64,000 bases of DNA from NCBI RefSeq assembly GCF_051200875.1, contig NZ_CP195191.1, positions 1,860,001-1,924,000 on the forward strand, written 5' to 3'. A program made the position numbers and the translations under genes. The DNA comes from Pseudotabrizicola sp051200875. GTDB lineage: Bacteria > Pseudomonadota > Alphaproteobacteria > Rhodobacterales > Rhodobacteraceae. Below the pieces are notes generated by a model. The model had not been told where the DNA came from. It ran no database searches and saw only the letters and a list, made by a program, of their open reading frames with translations. Below, piece after piece: positions 26,304 to 35,416 of this stretch (position 1 is its first letter; every line of letters starts with the position of its first letter).

Positions 26304-27317
26304 TCAGCCCCAGCAGAGCTCGGTGCCCTTGGTCGAGTCGATCGACGGAACGCCTTCCACCGGCTTGTCCGTCACCAGGTTCACACCGGTGTTGAAGAAC
26401 GACAGGCCTTCGGAAGCAGCGGGCTTCGAGCCGTCCTTAGCGAAAGCGGCGATTGCTTCGATACCTTTCGACGCCATCAGCAGCGGATACTGCTGCGAGG
26501 TCGCGCCGATCACGCCAGACTTGACCGAGGCAACGCCCGGGCAGCCGCCGTCAACCGAAACGATGATCGCCTGGTTTTCTTTGCCAGCAGCCTTCAGAGC
26601 CTGATAGGCGCCTTCAGCAGCAGGTTCGTTGATGGTGTAGACCACGTTGATGTCCGGGTCTTTGGCCAGCAGGGTTTCCATGGCCTTCTGGCCACCTTCC
26701 GGGTTCGCGCCCGAAGATTCGTGGCCGATCACGCGCGGGTCGGTTTCCGAACCCATCACGGTCAGATCCGGAACTTCGATGCCAAAGCCAACGAGGAAGC
26801 CAGTGTCGCGGGCAACGTCGACCGAGATGTTGTCTTTGTTGATGTCCAGCATGGCGATCTTGGCGGTAGCAGCGCCATCACCCAGCGTCGCAGCAGCCCA
26901 CTTGCCGATCAGCAGACCAGCTTCGAAGTTGTCAGTCGCAAAGGTCATGTCCTGAGCGTCGGCGTCAGCCAGCGGGGTGTCCAGAGCGATCACGAGGACG
27001 CCAGCGTCGCGGGCAGCCTTCAGAGCCGGGCCAACCGAGTCGTTCGAGGCGGTGATCAGGATACCCTTGGCGCCAGCGGTGACGCAGTTCTCGATGGCGG
27101 TGATCTGCGGAGCGGCGTCTCCGTCGACTTCACCAGCGTAAGCTTGGAAATCCAGACCAGCGGCCGCAGCAGCGGCTTCGGCGCCTTCTTTCATTTTCAC
27201 GAAGAACGGGTTTGTGTTATTCTTGGTGATCAGGCAGGCCAGATCGGCGGCCGATGCCGAAGTTGCCATCAATGCAAAAGCAGCCGAGCCCAGAAGGGCC
27301 TTCATCGTGATGTTCAT
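26304..27317 (-). CDS. frcB: Fructose ABC transporter substrate-binding protein
   Basis: A periplasmic sugar-binding protein of 337 residues in the Rbs/Frc family. The start at 27317 has a GGAGG site six bases upstream. It gives a signal peptide MKALLGSAAFALMATSASA with cleavage near SASA-ADLACL. The fold has the NTNPFFVKMKEG segment of CUT2 binding proteins. Codon use is noticeably biased to common codons, as expected for a highly expressed binding protein. It is the first gene of the frcBCAK operon, which is divergent from the mutarotase and ROK regulator. Confidence 0.92.
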   Translation of the reverse strand: MNITMKALLGSAAFALMATSASAADLACLITKNNTNPFFVKMKEGAEAAAAAAGLDFQAYAGEVDGDAAPQITAIENCVTAGAKGILITASNDSVGPALKAARDAGVLVIALDTPLADADAQDMTFATDNFEAGLLIGKWAAATLGDGAATAKIAMLDINKDNISVDVARDTGFLVGFGIEVPDLTVMGSETDPRVIGHESSGANPEGGQKAMETLLAKDPDINVVYTINEPAAEGAYQALKAAGKENQAIIVSVDGGCPGVASVKSGVIGATSQQYPLLMASKGIEAIAAFAKDGSKPAASEGLSFFNTGVNLVTDKPVEGVPSIDSTKGTELCWG

Positions 27318-27431
27318 GGTATTCCTCCCAAGGAAGGCGACCGGATAATCCAACCGCCCTAATGTTTGCGCAGCCGTTCCACCTGCTGCGATGTCCTTAC
27401 AAAACCTGATTCGACCCCCTACGTCAACATA

Positions 27432-27452
27432 AATAAATCACAGTGATTTATT
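27432..27452. promoter_or_regulatory. Palindromic operator in the frcB / ROK divergent region
   Basis: A 21-base palindrome with ten-base arms AATAAATCAC and GTGATTTATT around one central A. It lies between the divergent frcB and mutarotase genes. A TTGACA on the plus strand (27454-27459) and a TTGACG on the minus strand (27423-27428) abut it, which suits -35 boxes of the two transcripts. The nearby ROK regulator is the likely ligand. Confidence 0.7.
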
Positions 27453-27543
27453 ATTGACAGAGTCATGATTCGTCCCCCATCTTGGTCAGTCAGGGAGAAG
27501 GTTTGGCGCCGAATGCCAGACCCAGAAATACGGAAAAACAAAG

Positions 27544-27981
27544 ATGCTGATCGGGATCCCCGCTTTATTGGGGCCAGAGCTTTTGTTCACGCTGCGCTCG
27601 ATGGGCCATGGCGATGAAATTGCCTTGGTCGACGCGAATTACCCCGCGCAGGAGCATGCCCGCAGGCTTGTTCGCGCGGACGGGCATGGGATTCTGGCAC
27701 TGCTTGAGGCGATCTTGCCCCTTTTTCCGCTGGATACGGACACACCTGCCGCAATCTACCGCGCCAGCCTGATGAACGACCCCAGCCAGATGGGAACCAT
27801 TCATCACGAGATCGAAGCCCTCTGCGGCAGCCTGAAACCTGGCTTTGTCGTCCAGCCGCTTGCTGGCGCTGATCTTTATCCAAAGATCAAAAATGCTCAT
27901 ACGATTGTTGCGACCAGCGAGATGGCCCTTTATGCCAACGTGATCTTGCGCAAGGGCGTGGTCACAAAAGGTTCCAGCTAG
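27544..27981 (+). CDS. RbsD/FucU family sugar mutarotase
   Basis: A 145-residue RbsD/FucU fold protein. The N-terminus MLIGIPALLGPELLFTLRSM and the GHGDEIALVDANYPA motif with a conserved His/Asp pair are typical. Family members interconvert alpha and beta anomers of ribose or fucose. Here the frc context suggests fructose or another substrate of the FrcBCA importer. It stands four bases before the ROK regulator start and probably shares its transcript. It is divergent from frcB across the palindromic operator. Confidence 0.88.
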   Translation: MLIGIPALLGPELLFTLRSMGHGDEIALVDANYPAQEHARRLVRADGHGILALLEAILPLFPLDTDTPAAIYRASLMNDPSQMGTIHHEIEALCGSLKPGFVVQPLAGADLYPKIKNAHTIVATSEMALYANVILRKGVVTKGSS

Positions 27982-27985
27982 AAAC

Positions 27986-29224
27986 ATGGATACGACGCCC
28001 AACACCCCCACTCCGGCGTCTACAGACCGACCATCTTCGGATGATCCGGTTCTTCGTGGCACCAACCAGTCGGGGATGCGTGCGCAGAACGAAAGGCTTG
28101 TCTTGACCCTCGTTCGCCAGCATGGGGCGCTTGCGAAATCTGATATTGCGCGGATCACGGGCCTCTCTGCCCAGACCGTCTCGGTCATCATGCGGGCCTT
28201 GGAAAATGACGGCCTCCTGATGCGCGGCGAACCGCAACGGGGCCGCATCGGACAACCCTCGATACCCATGTCGCTTAATCCCGACGGGGCATTCTTCTTG
28301 GGGCTCAAGATAGGTCGCCGGTCTGCTGACCTTATCCTAGTTGATTTCGTTGGGAAAATCCGCGCGTCCGAGCGACGGATCTATCGCTATCCGACACCTT
28401 CGACCGTTGTCGATTTCGTACAGGATGCGATGCCCCGCATGATCGGGCACATCTCGCCCGAGGCGCGTGACCGTATCGGCGGTTTGGGCGTGGCAATGCC
28501 GTTCCAACTTTGGAACTGGGTGCAGTTCATCGGCGCACCACAAGAAGAAATGGATGAATGGCGGCATCGTGACATTCAGGCGGAACTTGCCGCGCTGACC
28601 GGCATTCCGGTCTACGTCCAGAACGACGCCACCGCAGCCTGCGGGGCCGAACTGGTCTTTGGCACGGGTGACCGGCCAAAGGATTTTCTCTATTTCTACT
28701 TCGGCTATTTCATCGGCGGCGGGCTTGTCCTAAACGGTCAGCTTCACACTGGCCGCACCGGCAACGCGGCTGGTGTCGGGCCGATGCCGGTTCCCAGTTC
28801 CGATCACAAGATGCGCCGCCTTCTGTCTGCGGCCTCTGCCGCAACGCTTGCCACTGCGCTGGAAGAAAAAGGTCAGAATTCCGATTTACTGTGGGAACGG
28901 CACGACCGCTGGGACATCGACCCCAAAACTTTGGAAGACTGGATAGACAATGCCGCCACGGGCCTAGCCTGGGCGATCCTTTCCGCCTCGACACTTCTCG
29001 AACTTGAAGCGGTTCTGATCGACGGCTGGATCCCACCCGAAGTGCGGGCAGCGATCACCGCGAAAACCGAAGCCGCCCTGAACAAACTCGATCTCGCCGG
29101 CATTGATCCCCCAGCCATCCGCCAAGGCACGGTCGGGGCCGATGCCCGCGCAATGGGGGCAGCAGCCATTCCGCTGTCCCAGCGGTATCTGATCGACCAG
29201 AACGCCGCAGGCCGCGAGATTTAA
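27986..29224 (+). CDS. frcR: ROK family transcriptional regulator, probable frc operon repressor
   Basis: A 412-residue ROK (NagC/XylR-type) regulator. The N-terminal winged helix-turn-helix contains LAKSDIARITGLSAQTVSV. The C-terminal ROK domain has two sugar-kinase-like halves, with the YVQNDATAACGAEL motif and the GGGLVLNGQL segment. The usual ROK zinc-binding motif (CxCGxxGC) after the second glycine-rich region is absent; it reads GNAAGVGPMPVPSS instead. The neighbourhood, with frcBCAK divergent and the palindrome between, matches the frcR arrangement known in rhizobia. Effector and repression are inferred from this context. Confidence 0.85.
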   Translation: MDTTPNTPTPASTDRPSSDDPVLRGTNQSGMRAQNERLVLTLVRQHGALAKSDIARITGLSAQTVSVIMRALENDGLLMRGEPQRGRIGQPSIPMSLNPDGAFFLGLKIGRRSADLILVDFVGKIRASERRIYRYPTPSTVVDFVQDAMPRMIGHISPEARDRIGGLGVAMPFQLWNWVQFIGAPQEEMDEWRHRDIQAELAALTGIPVYVQNDATAACGAELVFGTGDRPKDFLYFYFGYFIGGGLVLNGQLHTGRTGNAAGVGPMPVPSSDHKMRRLLSAASAATLATALEEKGQNSDLLWERHDRWDIDPKTLEDWIDNAATGLAWAILSASTLLELEAVLIDGWIPPEVRAAITAKTEAALNKLDLAGIDPPAIRQGTVGADARAMGAAAIPLSQRYLIDQNAAGREI

Positions 29225-29398
29225 CCCCCCTATCGTGCAATGTTTGCGTGAATTGCGACATTCCGGCACACTGGTCGCATTGACACCCCCCAATCCTCTT
29301 GAAAATTTTGCCGTTACGGCACAGTTGGGGGGTCAAACCCGCCGCGACGCATACGACGCAACAGAACGCCACCGCCACGACGAGGGATCAACCACTTC

Positions 29399-32272
29399 AT
29401 GTCCTTAGCCCTGATTGCTGCGCTACCTTTCATCGGAGCGCTCCTGCCCGGCCTCATGATCCGTGCGGGAAAGAACGCCTGTGCCTTCGTCACGGGATCG
29501 GTCACCGCCCTCGCCCTTTTGATGTTGGGCTTAAACGCGCCCCGCGTCCTGAACGGCGAAGTGATCCAGACGCGGATCGACTGGATTCCCTCGCTTGGGC
29601 TGAATGCCAACTTCTTCCTTGATGGTTTGGGTCTGCTTTTTGCGGGCCTTATTCTTGGCATTGGCCTGCTGATCATCATCTACGCGCGGTTCTACCTGTC
29701 GAAATCCGACCCGATGGGCCAGTTCTACAGCTATCTGATGCTGTTTCAGGGTGCGATGGTGGGCATTGTCCTTTCTGATAACATCCTGATGCTCTTGGTG
29801 TTCTGGGAACTGACCTCGCTGTCGTCCTTCCTGCTGATCGGTTACTGGAAACACCTGCCCGAAGGCCGTCAGGGCGCACGGATGGCGCTGACCGTTACCG
29901 GTGCGGGTGGTCTTGCCATGATCGCGGGCATGCTGATCCTTGGAAATATCGTCGGCAGCTACGACCTCTCGGTCATTCTTGAAAATCGCGAGGCGATTCA
30001 GTCCAGCGACTGGTATCTGCCTGCACTCATCCTGATCCTTCTGGGGGCCTTCACCAAATCGGCGCAGTTCCCATTCCACTTCTGGCTGCCCCACGCAATG
30101 GCCGCACCTACCCCGGTTTCGGCCTATCTGCACTCGGCCACCATGGTGAAGGCGGGTCTCTTTCTGATGGCCCGGATGTGGCCAGTTCTGGCCGGTACGC
30201 CAGAATGGTTCTACATCGTCGCAACCACCGGCCTGATTACTATGGTCATGGCCGCCAAGATCGCGCTTTTCAAAGACGATCTTAAGGCGCTCTTGGCCTT
30301 TTCCACCGTCAGCCACCTCGGGCTGATCACCATGCTTCTGGGCTTTGGCACGGCCGAGGCCGCAACCGTCGCCATCTTCCACATCATCAACCACGCCACG
30401 TTCAAGGCCGCGCTCTTCATGTCGGCGGGGATCGTCGACCACGAGGCGCATACCCGAGATCTGAAGCGTCTTGGCGGTCTGCGGACCCTGATGCCAATCA
30501 CCTTCACCTTCGCCACGGTCGCTGCCCTGTCGATGGCGGGCATACCGCCGCTAAACGGCTTCCTGTCCAAAGAGATGATGCTGGAAGAAACCGTCCACAC
30601 GGTCTGGGCGGGCAATCACTGGATCATGCCGGTTCTGGCCACCATCGGAGCCATGTTCTCGGTCGCCTATTCCTTCCGCTTCATCTCGCACACCTTCCTT
30701 GGCCCGGTCCGCGACGACTATCCGCACAAACCGCATGACCCCAGCTTTGGCATGTGGGCCGCGCCGGCCTTCTTGGCCATTCTGGTTGTCATCATCGGCT
30801 TCATGCCCATGACCTCGGCCGCATGGCTGGTAAATGCCGCCGCAAGCGCCACAACAGGCGAACCGGTCGAGGCCTATATCAAGCATTGGCACGGTCTGGA
30901 GTCTCCGGCGCTTTGGATGTCTGTGGCCGCTGTTGCCGCCGGTCTTGTCCTTCTGGGCGCGCATAAGCGGCTGATGGCCCTCTGGAACGCCACCCCCCGC
31001 CCCGAGGCGAAAGCGATCTTCGATGGCGTGATCGAGCCCTTTGCGACATTGGCCCGTGGCGTCACGAACCGCATGCATGACGGCTCGCTGACCCGCTATA
31101 TCGCCATCGGCACTGTCGCCATTGCAGCTGCCGCCTATTACGGCTTCCGCACAGGCACCCACCTTCCCGGCACGCGCGAAATGATGGACATCCATCCCGT
31201 GCCCGCCCTTGGCTGGCTCTCCTTGGTGCTGGCCACCGTGGCCATCGTGATTTTCCACCGCAACCGCCTGCTGACGCTGGTTCTGGTGGGCATCATCGGC
31301 CTGATGATCTCGGTCGGCTTTGCCTATTTCTCGGCCCCGGACCTTGCCCTGACCCAAATCTCGGTCGAGGTCGCCACCGTGATCCTGATGCTGGTCGCGC
31401 TGAACTTCCTGCCCAAGGAAACCCCGGTCGAAAGCAGCGTGACCCGCCGTTCGGTGGATCTTGGCGTCGCGGCCATTGCGGGCCTTGGCATCGCGGCGCT
31501 GTCTTATGCGCTGATGACCCGTGACTTCGCCTTTGCCACGATTGCCGATTACCACATCGCCAATTCGAAACCCGAGGGCGGTGGTACCAATATCGTCAAC
31601 GTCATCCTCGTAGACTTCCGCGGCTACGATACCTTTGGCGAAATCACCGTTCTGGGCATCGCCGCGATCCTGATCTACGCCCTGACCGAGGCATTGTTGC
31701 GCGCAGGCCCAGCGAATGACCGCCTGCTGGCCTGGACCCCGGATCTGCGCCGCGCCGGTGACCGCCACCCGATGATGCTGGTCGTGGCCACCCGCCTGAT
31801 CCTGCCGATTGCGCTGATGGTGGGCGTGTTCATCTTCCTGCGCGGCCACAACATGCCCGGCGGCGGCTTTATCGCAGGGCTGATCGTCTCCATCGCCCTT
31901 GTCATGCAATACATGGCCTCCGGCTTTAACTGGACGCAAATCCGCCAGCGTGTCGATTACCACGCGCTGATTGCCGTCGGCGTGCTCATCGCCGCCGCAA
32001 CCGGCGTTGGCGCATGGTTCAACGGCATGCCCTTCATGACTTCGGATTACGGCTATGTGCATCCGCCCATCGTCGAAGAATTCGAACTGGCCACCGCCGC
32101 GATCTTTGACCTTGGCGTGTTCCTGACCGTTCTGGGCGCGGTGATGCTGTCCTTGGCCTCGCTTTCGCGCCTTGCCCTGCGGGCCGGTGAGACGATCAAC
32201 GTCCAACCCTTCGACATCGACCCCTCGGCGGGCCGCACCCTTGATGACCTTGACGCCAAGGAGGCGCGCTGA
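29399..32272 (+). CDS. Monovalent cation/H+ antiporter subunit A (fused A/B type)
   Basis: The large subunit of an Mrp/Mnh/Pha-type multisubunit Na+(K+)/H+ antiporter, 957 residues with more than 20 hydrophobic helices. The N-terminal part resembles NADH dehydrogenase NuoL, with the conserved LVFWELTSLSSFLLIGYW and AMAAPTPVSAYLHSATMVKAG segments. The C-terminal 150 residues are the MnhB-like domain (FLRGHNMPGGGFIAGL), normally a separate subunit. The fused arrangement is the Pha (group 2) layout seen in alphaproteobacteria. It overlaps the next gene by one base and starts an operon of six antiporter genes. Confidence 0.93.
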   Translation: MSLALIAALPFIGALLPGLMIRAGKNACAFVTGSVTALALLMLGLNAPRVLNGEVIQTRIDWIPSLGLNANFFLDGLGLLFAGLILGIGLLIIIYARFYLSKSDPMGQFYSYLMLFQGAMVGIVLSDNILMLLVFWELTSLSSFLLIGYWKHLPEGRQGARMALTVTGAGGLAMIAGMLILGNIVGSYDLSVILENREAIQSSDWYLPALILILLGAFTKSAQFPFHFWLPHAMAAPTPVSAYLHSATMVKAGLFLMARMWPVLAGTPEWFYIVATTGLITMVMAAKIALFKDDLKALLAFSTVSHLGLITMLLGFGTAEAATVAIFHIINHATFKAALFMSAGIVDHEAHTRDLKRLGGLRTLMPITFTFATVAALSMAGIPPLNGFLSKEMMLEETVHTVWAGNHWIMPVLATIGAMFSVAYSFRFISHTFLGPVRDDYPHKPHDPSFGMWAAPAFLAILVVIIGFMPMTSAAWLVNAAASATTGEPVEAYIKHWHGLESPALWMSVAAVAAGLVLLGAHKRLMALWNATPRPEAKAIFDGVIEPFATLARGVTNRMHDGSLTRYIAIGTVAIAAAAYYGFRTGTHLPGTREMMDIHPVPALGWLSLVLATVAIVIFHRNRLLTLVLVGIIGLMISVGFAYFSAPDLALTQISVEVATVILMLVALNFLPKETPVESSVTRRSVDLGVAAIAGLGIAALSYALMTRDFAFATIADYHIANSKPEGGGTNIVNVILVDFRGYDTFGEITVLGIAAILIYALTEALLRAGPANDRLLAWTPDLRRAGDRHPMMLVVATRLILPIALMVGVFIFLRGHNMPGGGFIAGLIVSIALVMQYMASGFNWTQIRQRVDYHALIAVGVLIAAATGVGAWFNGMPFMTSDYGYVHPPIVEEFELATAAIFDLGVFLTVLGAVMLSLASLSRLALRAGETINVQPFDIDPSAGRTLDDLDAKEAR

Positions 32273-32622
32273 TGGAACTCCTCGTCGCAACCGCCCTTGG
32301 GCTTCTGACTGCTGCCGGCGTCTATCTGATGCTGCGCATGCGGACCTTTCCGGTCATCGTTGGCCTGACCCTGCTGTCCTATGCCGTGAACGTCTTCATC
32401 TTCGCGGCCGGACGACTGGTCACCAACATGCCGCCGATCATCGACAAATACGCAGCGGGCTATACTGACCCGCTGCCCCAAGCGCTCGTCCTGACGGCCA
32501 TCGTGATCTCGTTCGGCATGACCGCCGTTCTGGTGATGATGGCCCTTGGGGCCTTTCTGGAATCCGGCCACGACAAGGTGGATATGAACGACACCGACCA
32601 CAGCCAAGGGGGCGCAAAATGA
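32272..32622 (+). CDS. Monovalent cation/H+ antiporter subunit C
   Basis: A 116-residue three-helix subunit homologous to NuoK and MrpC. It begins MELLVATALGLLTAAGVYLML and contains the FPVIVGLTLLSYAVNV and GMTAVLVMMALGAF helices. Its ATG overlaps the stop of subunit A (TGATG), and its own stop is overlapped by subunit D. It is therefore part of the same translational unit. It is needed for assembly of the whole antiporter. Confidence 0.92.
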   Translation: MELLVATALGLLTAAGVYLMLRMRTFPVIVGLTLLSYAVNVFIFAAGRLVTNMPPIIDKYAAGYTDPLPQALVLTAIVISFGMTAVLVMMALGAFLESGHDKVDMNDTDHSQGGAK

Positions 32623-34130
32623 TGAGCCACTGGATCATCGCGCCCATCGTTCTGCCCGCAATCATGGGGGCGGCCATCACGCTCTTGATGCGGAACGACC
32701 TGCTGTTGCAGCGCGTCTTCTCGTTGGGCTCCACCATTGCCCTGACCCTGATCGGCGCAGCCTTGGTCTGGTCTGCCACCCTGAATGCGCCCGAGGTTTA
32801 TCTCTTGGGCAACTGGCCGGCACCTTTCGGCATCGTTCTGATGCTTGACCGGCTCTCGGCCCTGATGGTGCTGCTGACCGGCCTTTTGGCCGTTGCTGTC
32901 CAGCTTTATGCCATCGGCTCGAAATGGGATGCACGGGGGCGGCACTTCCACGCCCTGTTCCAGTTTCAGTTGATGGGCATTTCTGGCGCCTTCCTCACCG
33001 GCGACGCCTTCAACCTCTTCGTCTTCTTCGAGGTTCTGCTGATCGCCTCCTATGGCCTGATGATCCACGGTGGCGGAAAAGATCGTCTGCGGGCGGGCGT
33101 GCAATATGTGGCCTTCAACCTTGTCGGCTCATCGCTCTTTTTGTTCGCGCTTGCCACGATCTATTCGGTCACCGGCACGCTGAACATCGCGGATCTGGCA
33201 GTCAAAGTGCAGATGCTGCCCGAAGGCGACGCCGCTCTGTTCCGCGTCGCCGCGGTCATGCTGATGCTGGTCTTTGCCGTCAAGGGCGCGCTGGTTCCGC
33301 TGCAATTCTGGTTGCCCGCAACCTATGCCAACGCCCCCGGCCCGGTGGCTGCGCTGTTCGCCGTCATGACCAAGATCGGCGCCTACGCCGCGATCCGTTT
33401 TGGCGTCATGGTGATCCCGCCGACAACGCCCGCTACAGGCACCCTGATTGCCGATATGATGGTGCCCGCCGCCATTCTCACGTTGATCATTGGCGCGATT
33501 GGCGTTCTGGGCGCGTCGACCCTCGGTCGTCTCGCCGCCTTCTCGGCAATCGCCTCGATGGGCACGGCCTTCATCGCCATCTCGGCCTTCACGCCCGCCA
33601 CCACGGCCGCCGCGCTTTACTACATGGTGCATTCGACGCTGGCAGGCGCAGCGCTGTTCTTGATCGTCGATCTGATCATCGACCGTCGTGCCCATGAAAA
33701 ACTGACCGAGTCCTTGCCGCCGATCCACAATTCGGGTCTGATCGCCGGCATGTTCATGGCTGCGGCCATCGCCAGTGCCGGGATGCCGCCGCTGTCGGGC
33801 TTTGTCGGCAAGCTGTTGGTCATGGACGCCCTGCGCGACCAAGCCGCACTGATCTGGTCGGTGATCCTTCTTTCCTCGCTGGTGGTGATCCTTGGCTTTG
33901 CCCGTGCGGGTTCGGTTGTCTTCTGGAAGGCCCATGCCTCCGCGCCGCAAGAATCCCCCAGCCACGAACCACAGGGGCTCGCCTTTACGGCAGCCTTCGG
34001 CCTTCTGGCTGGCCTTGTGTTGCTTACCGTCTTCTCGGGGCCCGTTCTGGCTTGGATGGAAGACACGGCGGCCCTGTTGCACGATCCATCGGCCTATATC
34101 GCCGCCAACCAACTGCCCGAGGTGAAGTGA
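32619..34130 (+). CDS. Monovalent cation/H+ antiporter subunit D
   Basis: A 503-residue NuoM/NuoN-like proton-channel subunit with about 14 helices. The conserved segments FFEVLLIASYGLMIHGGGKD, VKGALVPLQFWLPATYANAP and SGFVGKLLV are present. These include the key intramembrane Glu and Lys residues of the Mrp D family. It starts at the first of two overlapping ATGs inside the end of subunit C and lies two bases before subunit E. Confidence 0.93.
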   Translation: MMSHWIIAPIVLPAIMGAAITLLMRNDLLLQRVFSLGSTIALTLIGAALVWSATLNAPEVYLLGNWPAPFGIVLMLDRLSALMVLLTGLLAVAVQLYAIGSKWDARGRHFHALFQFQLMGISGAFLTGDAFNLFVFFEVLLIASYGLMIHGGGKDRLRAGVQYVAFNLVGSSLFLFALATIYSVTGTLNIADLAVKVQMLPEGDAALFRVAAVMLMLVFAVKGALVPLQFWLPATYANAPGPVAALFAVMTKIGAYAAIRFGVMVIPPTTPATGTLIADMMVPAAILTLIIGAIGVLGASTLGRLAAFSAIASMGTAFIAISAFTPATTAAALYYMVHSTLAGAALFLIVDLIIDRRAHEKLTESLPPIHNSGLIAGMFMAAAIASAGMPPLSGFVGKLLVMDALRDQAALIWSVILLSSLVVILGFARAGSVVFWKAHASAPQESPSHEPQGLAFTAAFGLLAGLVLLTVFSGPVLAWMEDTAALLHDPSAYIAANQLPEVK

Positions 34131-34131
34131 C

Positions 34132-34623
34132 ATGCTGACACGCCTCTTCCCCCACCCGCTTTTGTCCGTTCTTCTCTTCGTCACCTGGATGCTTCTGGTG
34201 AATGAATTCAAGATCGGCAGCTTGGTCATGGCGCTGATCCTTGCCATCATCATTCCCAAACTCACCAGCGCCTATTGGGAAGACCGCCCAAAGGTCAAAG
34301 ACGTCCCTGCCTTTGCCGCCTATTGCCTGCTGGTTCTGTGGGACATTCTCGTTGCCAACGTTCAGGTGGCCATGATCATCCTGTTCAAGCGCAATAAGGA
34401 CATCAAATCCGCTTGGGTGCCGATCCCGATTGATCTGAAAACGCCCGAGGCAATCACCATGCTGGCCGGAACCATCACCATGACCCCCGGTACCGTGACC
34501 GCAGATATGTCGTCCTGTGGTCGGGTCTTGCTGATCCATTCTCTGCACGCGCCCGACCCGGACGCCGTGCGCGACGACATCAAAGCGCGCTACGAAGCCC
34601 GTCTGAAGAGGATCTTCGAATGA
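34132..34623 (+). CDS. Monovalent cation/H+ antiporter subunit E
   Basis: A 163-residue MrpE-type subunit. It has two N-terminal helices (HPLLSVLLFVTWMLLVNEF and following) and a cytoplasmic domain with the family motif ITMTPGTVTAD. Spacing to D is one base, and its stop overlaps the ATG of F (ATGA). MrpE has no complex I counterpart and is required for the assembled antiporter. Confidence 0.9.
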   Translation: MLTRLFPHPLLSVLLFVTWMLLVNEFKIGSLVMALILAIIIPKLTSAYWEDRPKVKDVPAFAAYCLLVLWDILVANVQVAMIILFKRNKDIKSAWVPIPIDLKTPEAITMLAGTITMTPGTVTADMSSCGRVLLIHSLHAPDPDAVRDDIKARYEARLKRIFE

Positions 34624-34892
34624 TGCTGGATTATGCTCTGACCTTCGCCTTCCTCTGCTTTGGCCTTGGGCTGGCCATGAACGTCTACCGCGTCTTCAAG
34701 GCCCCCGGCGTGCCGGACCGTATTCTCGCCCTTGATACGATGGTGGTGAACGTTATCGCGCTCATCGTGCTTTACGGTTTGCGGACCAAATCGGGCATCA
34801 ACTTCGAGGCGGCGCTGCTCTTTGCGATGACCGGCTTTGTCTCGACCGTGGCCTATTGCAAGTTCATCTTGCGCGGCGACATCATCGAGTGA
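34620..34892 (+). CDS. Monovalent cation/H+ antiporter subunit F
   Basis: A 90-residue MrpF-type subunit with three helices. The conserved loop VPDRILALDTMVVNVIALIV is characteristic of MrpF. The start overlaps the stop of subunit E by four bases, and subunit G follows six bases later. Confidence 0.9.
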   Translation: MMLDYALTFAFLCFGLGLAMNVYRVFKAPGVPDRILALDTMVVNVIALIVLYGLRTKSGINFEAALLFAMTGFVSTVAYCKFILRGDIIE

Positions 34893-34898
34893 GGCATC

Positions 34899-35327
34899 AT
34901 GGAACAAATTGCTGAAATCCTCATCTCGATCCTCTTGGTCGTCGGCGGCATTTTCGCCGTCATCGGCAGCTTCGGCCTTCTGAAATTGCGCGACACGATG
35001 CAACGGCTCCACGCGCCAACCAAGGCCACGACCGTTGGCGTCGGCTCGGCCCTGATCGCCTCGATGACCTATTTCCTGATCTTCGAAGGCAAGATCAGCT
35101 GGCACGAACTGCTGATCACCCTCTTCCTGCTGCTGACCGCCCCGATCACCGCCAATTTCATTGCCAAAGCACACATGCACCGGATGATGAAGGCCGAGGA
35201 TCTGCCGAAAACCGGCGTCGGCACCGACTGGGCAACCTTCGATCCGGAACTGACCATGGTGCAGCCATTGACCGATTACCGCCCCGGCCCAGTGTCCGAT
35301 CAGGGCGCGGCCAAAGCGGATACCTGA
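34899..35327 (+). CDS. Monovalent cation/H+ antiporter subunit G
   Basis: A 142-residue MrpG-type subunit with three helices and the motif GLLKLRDTMQRLHAPTKATT near residue 30. The C-terminal tail of about 45 hydrophilic residues is longer than in many MrpG proteins. This completes the six-gene PhaAB-C-D-E-F-G operon, which is a full set. The operon supports Na+ or K+ extrusion and pH homeostasis in a marine or saline-tolerant bacterium. Confidence 0.9.
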   Translation: MEQIAEILISILLVVGGIFAVIGSFGLLKLRDTMQRLHAPTKATTVGVGSALIASMTYFLIFEGKISWHELLITLFLLLTAPITANFIAKAHMHRMMKAEDLPKTGVGTDWATFDPELTMVQPLTDYRPGPVSDQGAAKADT

Positions 35328-35416
35328 CCAAACGGTCAAAAATCCGCAGCGTCACTCTTGCCGCTAGCCCCCCCGGCGTGCCACATTGCGCGGGAACATG
35401 ATCGGGGGGCACTCGG

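Noticed and set aside
30551..32290. 579-codon minus-strand frame opposite the antiporter subunit A
   Set aside because: The plus strand encodes a well recognised Mrp subunit; the reverse frame is rich in His, Gly, Asp and Gln with no domain.
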